DNA of 11,151 nucleotides, from positions 1 to 11,151 of the forward strand of contig CAZWCX010000187.1 in assembly GCA_964632945.1 (NCBI GenBank), read 5' to 3'. The notes beneath the pieces are model-generated. The model did no database searches and was not told the origin of the DNA. It saw only the letters and a program-made list of their open reading frames with translations. Numbering within the stretch: position 1 is the stretch's first letter; each line of letters begins with the position of its first letter. Shown here piece after piece: positions 7,501-11,151 of this stretch. A program made the translations under genes and the position numbers. Source of the stretch: CAZWCX01 sp964632945. Lineage in GTDB: Bacteria; Planctomycetota; MHYJ01; WSZJ01; CAZWCX01.

Positions 7501-8166
7501 ATGTTCGACCGCTTCCGCCACCCGGCGGATCAAGTCGACTCGCGTTCTCAGGTCCAGCTCCGGGTGTTCCGCAAGGTGGCGGTCGAGGGGAAGCCCGTCG
7601 ACGTGGGCCATGGCGAGGTAGGGCCGGCCGTCGATCTCGCCCACGTCGAAGACCTCGATGATGCCGGGATGGTGGAGGCGCGCCGCGGCCCGGGCCTCGC
7701 GCCGGAAGCGCTCCAATTCGTCCGCTGAGACGTTCTCCCCGGAGAGCAGCTTGAGCGCCACGATCCGGTCCAGCCCGCGTTGCCGGGCACGGTACACCAC
7801 GCCCATCCCCCCGCGTCCCAGTTCCTCCATGATCTCGTAGCGGTCGGTGTCGGCCGCGGGGGGCGGCGCGGGAGCGGACAGCGCGGACCCGGAGCGCGTG
7901 GTGTGCGATTCGCCGTCTTGCCGTGATCCCGGCAGGGTTTCCGCCATCGGCGCGGAGGCATCCGGGGCGAGGGCGATGTCCAGACAAGACCGCACCCGCC
8001 GGGCCTGTTCGGGGAGAATCCAGCGCTCGCCGATCAGGATTCCCTCGAGGGTGGGAGGGGCATCGCCGGCCGGCACGCGGGCGCGGGCGTCCGCGGCACG
8101 ATCGGGCGTAAGGTATCCGAGCGAGACGGCGAGCCGGAGGTAGAGATCGTCGGTCTCGTGGCGCAT
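4600..8166 (-). CDS. Membrane serine/threonine protein kinase with C-terminal TPR array
   Basis: This 1188-residue protein starts at ATG 8166-8164. Residues 4-65 form a helical domain (LYLRLAVSLGYLTPDRAADA...) seen at the front of many planctomycete kinases, followed by a Pro/Ala/Ser linker. The kinase domain is about 110-375: glycine loop GRGGMG (117-122), Lys139 in VALK, Glu157, catalytic HRDLKPAN (230-237), DFG (250-252), and GTPQFMSPEQ (274-283) with the APE-like motif. All catalytic residues are present, so it should be active. One membrane span at about 399-421 places the kinase in the cytoplasm and the 760-residue tail probably outside. The tail holds TPR-like helices, with a regular array from about 700 to 1030. 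It is divergent from the phosphatase/glycohydrolase gene and has a -10 box but no Shine-Dalgarno sequence before its ATG. The frame stays open upstream to 11106, but that part is antisense to the divergent gene. The substrate is unknown; autophosphorylation in the GTP/SITHSG segment (265-276) is plausible. Confidence 0.93.
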   Translation of the reverse strand: MRHETDDLYLRLAVSLGYLTPDRAADARARVPAGDAPPTLEGILIGERWILPEQARRVRSCLDIALAPDASAPMAETLPGSRQDGESHTTRSGSALSAPAPPPAADTDRYEIMEELGRGGMGVVYRARQRGLDRIVALKLLSGENVSADELERFRREARAAARLHHPGIIEVFDVGEIDGRPYLAMAHVDGLPLDRHLAEHPELDLRTRVDLIRRVAEAVEHAHANGIVHRDLKPANILIDAGGAPRVADFGLAKEVTTGPGAASITHSGMLLGTPQFMSPEQADGDARHIDSRSDIYSLGAVLYVALTGRPPFLGDTVLQVVFQILNEWPEPPSRHRRDLPEDLDAICLRALEKDRARRYATAAALSADLGRFLAGEPVVARPISLSRRLGRRLARHRAAFSVLAIALVLLVALAASTWITDRARRRAESGEAAALETLRKAGLVARVAARWNALEEVLHGFEASHYDSALTNDEHRAATSPRWSEIASFLADTPPDPTSQSAARALAGWARLLAGHPTEGIDWMRDASRIDPDLAHGPLLEALACFSEYTSELDLPIVRQLPNGSEFETPRPETDGQKSLRARIEGLVARLGQAKVWGREGAEDFRDALDALHAWQEGDLARADRVLSRALASPDLRFVAGDLRLARAKARYLLKRFDDGIEDLTALLARRPSSTSLLHLLGSFEDARATQAATVGTDARVIRRQAIDRLTEALRRTADAATYNSRGGSWFRLGEEQAMRGEDPTASYERSIADHTEAIRLSPKLGAAYLNRANALVALAEAEGNRGSDERHRYRQAIEDLGVTQQLDPGNADVYSNRATARIGLGKSEAIRGGDPRDTYLEALADCDEAIRRRPASWVHWGTRANVGISLAKAESDRGRDARPILERAAADAGEAIRLAPGVSETWGTRGSAYMILGQAKIQASEDPRPSLRRSVADQDQALALDPRHGLMLNNRGLTHMMLGQAEAARGGDPRPSWKAARADYEAALKILPDLWAIHASKGMLMEAMGDLGGAVAAFEEVVRLNPAHRKMRAALDRYRALWKAQQETGWKDDLKRAADLAGRGDAIGAQEACERGLAAFAAGLASGSTGDRDPRLADPGSRSLLTGGYVRLAGLLALRAGGGFPGEPAPADAATAADLRGLALSHLERAVDFGWTDVDSLATGAEFFALSGDPRWAALLERLRR
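5131..6069 (-). repeat. Array of 46-residue extended TPR units in the kinase tail
   Basis: Within the kinase (residues about 700-1012) TPR-like units begin at Asp745, 791, 837, 883, 929 and 975, an exact spacing of 46 residues (138 bases), with a first degenerate unit at Asp700 one residue out of step. Each unit reads roughly DPRxxxxxAxADxxEAIRLxP, then NRGxAxxxLGxAExxRGG. Canonical TPRs are 34 residues; the additional 12 residues form the charged AExxRGxDPR loop that joins the helices. At residue 1012 the loop is lost and a normal 34-type unit (MGDLGGAVAAFEEVVRLNP) follows. The array probably forms a superhelical protein-binding scaffold. Confidence 0.85.
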
Positions 8167-8173
8167 GCAGGTG

Positions 8174-8179
8174 AGTATA
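8174..8179 (-). promoter_or_regulatory. -10 element of the kinase gene, start-proximal
   Basis: Read on the reverse strand this is TATACT, matching the -10 consensus at five of six positions. Only seven bases lie between it and the kinase ATG, so transcription should begin at about 8167-8166, essentially at the start codon. The sequence just before the ATG (CTCACCTGC) has no Shine-Dalgarno character. The -35 region is only a T-rich tract with poor match. Together these point to a leaderless mRNA. Confidence 0.5.
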
Positions 8180-8421
8180 CGGTTCCGCGGGTGGGGAAAA
8201 AAACAAATGGCGCGGTCGTCTGCGGGGGGACGATCCGCGGGCAATCGAGGCGGCCGGACGAAACCGCCCTCCCGTCCGATCGGCCCTTCCGTCGGCGAAG
8301 GGGGCGGCCGGCGAAGGGCGCCCAGTTGAAATGCGGATCGTACGATGAGCCATCGGAGGGCATTCCCGACCGACGGAAATCCCCGTCGTCCGTCGACAAT
8401 GGTGGCCCGGCCGCCGGACGA

Positions 8422-8430
8422 TGGTATGCT
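8422..8430 (+). promoter_or_regulatory. Extended -10 of the fusion gene, start-proximal
   Basis: TGGTATGCT is an extended -10 (TGn plus TATGCT, matching the first three and last consensus positions). Its last base lies seven positions before the A of ATG 8437, so the predicted transcript start coincides with the start codon. There is no purine-rich ribosome binding site between the box and the ATG. A TCGACA at 8393-8398 resembles a -35, but the 26-base spacing is too long to count. Confidence 0.5.
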
Positions 8431-8436
8431 TTGCGC

Positions 8437-10326
8437 ATGCCTGCCCCATTCGACTACTCTCGCGCCTTGGATGTCGCCCTCGCCGCCGCGCAGGCCGCAG
8501 GCGCGCTTCTCCGGGCCGATTTCCACCGTCCCGGCGGGCCGCGCGGTCACGGGGCGCACGCCGAGGCGGACGCCGAGGCGGAGGCCGGGATCCGGGATCG
8601 CCTGGAGCAGGCCTTCCCGGACCACGGGATCCGCGGGGAGGAGCTCCGGGAGCGCGACCGTCCCGCGCGGGACGGGGACGCGCATGTCTGGCTGCTGGAT
8701 CCGAACGACGGGACGGCAGGGTATCTGAAGGGAGTGCGCGGCAGCGCAGTCTCGATCGCGCTCCTGCGGCGCGGCGTGCCGGTGCTGGGCGTGGTCTACG
8801 CCTTCGTTGCGCCGGACTCGGCGGGCGACCTGCTGGCGTGGGCGGAAGGGTGCGGACCGATCCGCCGCAACGGCCGGGAACTCCCCGCCACCCGCGCCTG
8901 GGCCGCCGAGCTGACGCCGGCCGTGACGATCCTGGTCGCTCGCGGGGCGGACCGGGTCTCGCGCGCGAACGCCGAAGCGGTTGCCCCGGCCCGCTTCCGG
9001 GCCGTCCCCAGCGTGGCGTACCGCCTTGCGCTGGTGGCGGCGGGGGAAGGGGAGGCGGGGGTGTCGTTGTATGGTCCGGGTGACTGGGATTTCGCCGGGG
9101 CCCACGCCCTGCTCCGGGCCGTGGGCGGGGACTTGCTCGGTGCGGACGGTTGTCCCATCCGGTATGCCGAAGACGGGCGGTCGCCGCGCATCGACTGCTT
9201 CGGCGGGAGCCCGGCCCTCCTCCCCGCGCTCGTCCAACGCGATTGGTCGCCGGTGCGGGCCCGACCTCCCGCCGGGACCGCGCCGTACGGGCTTTGCTGG
9301 TCGAGAAAGGGCCATGCCTTTCCGGATCCCGGGCGGCTCGCGCGCGCACAGGGTTGCCTGCTCGGACAACTCGCGGGCGACGCGCTCGGCAGCCTGGTCG
9401 AGTTTCAGGATCCGGGACGCATCCGGGCTCGCTACGCGCACGGCGTCCGGACGATGGTGGACGGAGGGACGTTCGACACCCTCGCGGGCCAGCCGACCGA
9501 CGATTCGGAGCTCGCCCTCCTGCTCGCGCGAACGCTCGTGGCGCGCGGCGGCTTCGACGAGGAGGAGATCGCCCGCGCGTATGCGTGGTGGTACGATTCG
9601 CACCCGTTCGATTGCGGTCACACCACACGGCGCGCGCTGGCCTCGGCCTCGAACGCCGCGCGCGCCGACGGGACTCCGGTCGCGCCGGCGGCGCGGGCCG
9701 CGTCCGCTCGGGACAGTCAGGCCAATGGGGCCCTCATGCGGATCTCGCCGCTCGGGATCTTCGGCCAGGCCGCACCGCCCGATCGCCTCGCCGAATGGGC
9801 CCGCGCGGACGCCACGCTCACCCATCCCCACCCGGCCGGTCGCGACGCCAATGCCGTCTTCACCGTGGCGCTCGCGCACGCGATCTCCTCCGGCGCATCG
9901 CCGCGGGACGTGTACGACGAAACACGGGATTGGGCCAAAGCCGCGGGCGTCGAACCGGTCGTGCTCGGGTGGCTCGACGCGGCCGAGAAGGCCCCGCCCG
10001 CCGACTACCTCACGCACTCCGGGTGGGTGGCCGTCTCGTTTCAAAACGCCTTCCACCGCCTGTTGCACGCCCCGGATCTCGAGACCGGCGTGGTCGAGAC
10101 GATCCACTGCGGGGGCGATACCGACACCCACGCCGCCATCGCCGGTGCATTGCTGGGCGCCGTTCACGGGCGGGAGGCGATCCCGTTCGCCTGGCGCGAT
10201 CGCCTGCTCACGTGCCGACCGATTTCCGGGCTCCCGGGAGTCCGTCAACCGCGCCCGCCCGCGTTCTGGCCGGTGGATGCCTTGGTTCTCGCCGAGCATC
10301 TGCTGCTGGCGGGCGAGGGTCGGTGA
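8437..10326 (+). CDS. Inositol monophosphatase-like / ADP-ribosylglycohydrolase fusion protein
   Basis: This 629-residue, probably cytoplasmic protein has two complete metal-dependent enzyme domains. Residues 8-265 are an inositol monophosphatase/CysQ-like phosphatase: GEE at 67-69, WLLDPNDGT at 85-93 and WDFAGAHALLRAVGG at 217-231, giving metal ligands Glu68, Asp88, Asp91 and Asp218. Residues 300-625 are an ADP-ribosylglycohydrolase (DraG/ARH3 type): GCLLGQLAGDALGSLVE at 306-322, TDDSE at 354-358 and GGDTDTHAAIAGALLGAVHG at 559-578, with both metal-binding Asp pairs intact. A Pro/Arg-rich linker of about 30 residues joins them. The first half should remove a phosphate from a sugar or nucleotide such as PAP, inositol phosphate or a 2'-phosphate; the second should cleave an ADP-ribosyl bond. 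Both look active. The start is ATG 8437, where domain homology begins; the frame extends back to 8158 only through promoter DNA. A -10 box abuts the ATG and no Shine-Dalgarno is present. Confidence 0.93.
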   Translation: MPAPFDYSRALDVALAAAQAAGALLRADFHRPGGPRGHGAHAEADAEAEAGIRDRLEQAFPDHGIRGEELRERDRPARDGDAHVWLLDPNDGTAGYLKGVRGSAVSIALLRRGVPVLGVVYAFVAPDSAGDLLAWAEGCGPIRRNGRELPATRAWAAELTPAVTILVARGADRVSRANAEAVAPARFRAVPSVAYRLALVAAGEGEAGVSLYGPGDWDFAGAHALLRAVGGDLLGADGCPIRYAEDGRSPRIDCFGGSPALLPALVQRDWSPVRARPPAGTAPYGLCWSRKGHAFPDPGRLARAQGCLLGQLAGDALGSLVEFQDPGRIRARYAHGVRTMVDGGTFDTLAGQPTDDSELALLLARTLVARGGFDEEEIARAYAWWYDSHPFDCGHTTRRALASASNAARADGTPVAPAARAASARDSQANGALMRISPLGIFGQAAPPDRLAEWARADATLTHPHPAGRDANAVFTVALAHAISSGASPRDVYDETRDWAKAAGVEPVVLGWLDAAEKAPPADYLTHSGWVAVSFQNAFHRLLHAPDLETGVVETIHCGGDTDTHAAIAGALLGAVHGREAIPFAWRDRLLTCRPISGLPGVRQPRPPAFWPVDALVLAEHLLLAGEGR

Positions 10327-10365
10327 CCGCGAACCCGCCCGGTCCGGGGCGGAATTGCCGCGGTC
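10325..10365 (+). terminator. Nested hairpin overlapping the fusion gene stop codon
   Basis: GACCGCG at 10325-10331 pairs with CGCGGTC at 10359-10365 (seven pairs). Inside, CCGCCC at 10335-10340 pairs with GGGCGG at 10347-10352 around a six-base loop. The outer arm includes the last two bases of the TGA stop. No T-run follows, so it may be a weak terminator or an mRNA 3'-end stabiliser. The nesting of two perfect GC stems makes chance less likely than for a single short stem. Confidence 0.45.
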
Positions 10366-10483
10366 GGGTAGACCCCCGGCGCACCGCCATGGCCGTCGTG
10401 AAACCCGGTCTGGGGCCCGCGAAACCCGAGGGTACTCACGCCTTCCCCTCGCTCGCGCCGCCGGCAGCCCTGACGCGACCGCC

Positions 10484-10759
10484 GGAAAGAGTGCACACCT
10501 CCGAATCGGCGGGCAGGAGCGGTCCGCGCGGGTGACGGTGTCGGAACGCGTTGTGGACGCGGACGGGAGTCCCGTGCACGGCCCGTTCTGGGTCGCGGTG
10601 GGGCCGTGGCGCGCCGACGGGCTCTGGCGATTTTCATCGCGAACGGGCGAGTTCTCGCTCGCGCTCGTCTCCGGCGCGCATCGCCTGGTCGCGGGGGTGG
10701 ATGGACGTTGCCCGAACGCAACCGTCGGGGGCGTGAGGAGCCTCCTGACGTTGTCGGGA
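10484..10759 (+). pseudogene. Remnant of a carboxypeptidase-regulatory-like beta-sandwich domain
   Basis: One frame here reads like a single CarboxypepD_reg/Ig-like domain. VTVSERVVDADGSPVHGPFW begins at 10532, then SSRTGEFSLALVSGAHRLVAG follows, which are the 'V.DadG.PV.G' and 'tG.FsL.l..G.H.Lva' signatures of that fold. Third positions are mostly G or C through this block, as in real genes of the window. Upstream in frame, the protein-like character is lost before about 10484; downstream of about 10759 it becomes Arg-rich, although no stop appears until 11042. A GTG at 10532 with AGGAG 12 bases upstream could start a short secreted-type protein, but no signal peptide precedes the domain. 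I read it as a decayed fragment of a larger surface or secreted protein. Confidence 0.35.
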
Positions 10760-10794
10760 CCAACGCGCCGCCGTCGCAGGCGCGTCTTCGCCCC

Positions 10795-10831
10795 GAGCGC
10801 ATCCCCCCGCCGTTCCCGGCGCTCCGTTTTT
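10795..10831 (+). terminator. Possible intrinsic terminator
   Basis: GAGCGC at 10795-10800 pairs perfectly with GCGCTC at 10819-10824 across an 18-base C-rich loop, and TTTTT follows at 10827-10831 two bases after the stem. It lies just downstream of the domain remnant and is the only stem in the window with a following T-run. The long loop weakens the call. Confidence 0.35.
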
Positions 10832-11151
10832 CCCCGATCCGTCGCTTCGATGCTTCGGTGCATCATCGGTGCAGGACATGGAATGGATGTCCCTATCCAA
10901 TCGGGACCGGCACGACCCGACTCCCGACGATCCGGTTGCGAGGGGTGGGGTGGGTGGGTCGTGGCGTGTGTCGATTCCGGAGGAGTGTTCGGGAAGCGGA
11001 CACGGGTTTCGTTTCGATTCGAAACACGCGGGGGCCGGCCGTGACCTGGGGTCGTGGACTCGATCGCCGCAACTCGTTGGAAAAAAAAAGACACCATTAG
11101 GGACAATCCGCATCGGCGCGTGGGCGCGGCCCCGATCTTGCGAGGGAGAAG

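Larger units (their letters stand above)
8167..8436. other. Divergent promoter region between kinase and fusion gene
   Basis: These 270 bases separate the two divergent starts. I see no gene here. The region holds the two start-proximal -10 elements, an A7 tract at 8197-8203, a direct repeat GGCGAAGGG at 8294-8302 and 8310-8318, a hairpin CCCTTC/GAAGGG (8284-8289 with 8297-8302), and an inverted repeat CGACGG (8371-8376) / CCGTCG (8390-8395). These could be regulator sites, but GC-rich DNA makes short repeats common and none matches an operator I know. Confidence 0.5.
10327..11151. other. Mostly non-coding right end
   Basis: No convincing complete gene is visible in these 825 bases on either strand. 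Several long open frames exist, but their translations are Arg/Pro/Ser-rich with no recognisable domain, as expected by chance in very GC-rich DNA. Exceptions are the domain remnant at 10484-10759 and the possible terminator at 10795-10831. Toward the edge there is a short inverted repeat GTTTCG-ATT-CGAAAC at 11011-11025, an A9 tract at 11081-11089, and a purine-rich GAGGGAGAAG ending the window that could be the ribosome binding site of a gene just outside. Confidence 0.55.

Noticed and set aside
5023..7728. Forward open frame of 901 residues
   Set aside because: It is wholly antisense to the kinase, whose catalytic motifs and TPR repeats are unmistakable. Its apparent repeats mirror the TPR units, and its composition is that of a complementary-frame shadow.
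8393..8430. TCGACA plus TATGCT as a full -35/-10 promoter for the fusion gene
   Set aside because: The spacer would be 26 bases, too long for sigma-70; only the extended -10 is kept.
8158..8436. In-frame upstream extension of the fusion protein by 93 residues
   Set aside because: It runs through the divergent promoter region, starts inside the kinase gene, and adds no recognisable sequence; phosphatase homology begins right after ATG 8437.
8167..11106. Upstream extension of the reverse-strand kinase frame to 2168 residues
   Set aside because: The added 980 residues are Arg/Pro/Gly-rich with no domain, lie antisense to the clearly coding phosphatase/glycohydrolase gene, and cross its promoter. 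The conserved N-terminal helical domain starts at ATG 8166.
1..11151. Defence system, CRISPR, prophage or transposon content
   Set aside because: I looked for nuclease, integrase, transposase, toxin-antitoxin pairs and regular short repeats and found none. The only regular repeat is the protein-coding TPR array.

Overview
This is a very GC-rich bacterial chromosomal window with strong G/C preference at third codon positions. It carries seven complete or nearly complete protein genes, the 3' end of an eighth, and a non-coding right end of about 0.8 kb with one decayed domain. The best hint of the organism is the large reverse-strand protein: a serine/threonine kinase with a short N-terminal helical domain, one membrane span and a long TPR tail. 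That architecture is typical of Planctomycetota and some other kinase-rich deep-branching phyla. The lipase maturation factor tail and the class 3 (Rhizobium etli type) asparaginase do not narrow this further, so the assignment is an inference. I see no tRNA, rRNA, CRISPR array, transposase or integrase, so this looks like ordinary chromosome and not a mobile island.

Layout. Positions 2-250 (+) are the C-terminus of a lipase maturation factor. A near-consensus promoter (perfect TTGACA, extended -10) then drives a 67-residue lysine-rich protein (357-560) that I cannot assign. A UvrD/PcrA-type helicase (653-2629) and a DoxX-family membrane protein (2660-3106) follow, 30 bases apart. A new promoter precedes a thioredoxin (3197-3526), followed 22 bases later by an L-asparaginase II (3549-4547). 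The last two are probably one transcript. The reverse-strand kinase (8166-4600) converges on the asparaginase across 52 bases holding a small GC hairpin.

The kinase is divergent from a forward gene (8437-10326) that fuses an inositol monophosphatase-like phosphatase to an ADP-ribosylglycohydrolase. Both divergent genes have a -10 hexamer only 6-7 bases before their ATG and no Shine-Dalgarno sequence, so both appear to be transcribed as leaderless mRNAs. The other genes with confident starts all have purine-rich ribosome binding sites. A nested hairpin overlaps the fusion gene's stop codon. Beyond it lies an apparently non-coding stretch with a remnant of a carboxypeptidase-regulatory-like beta-sandwich domain, a possible terminator, an A9 tract and, at the very edge, a ribosome-binding-like sequence that may belong to a gene outside the window.

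The most interesting items are the two-enzyme fusion protein, which suggests a linked step of ADP-ribose or phosphoribosyl-nucleotide processing; the paired leaderless starts; the exact 46-residue TPR variant in the kinase tail; and the small, glutamate-free, highly basic protein behind a strong promoter.
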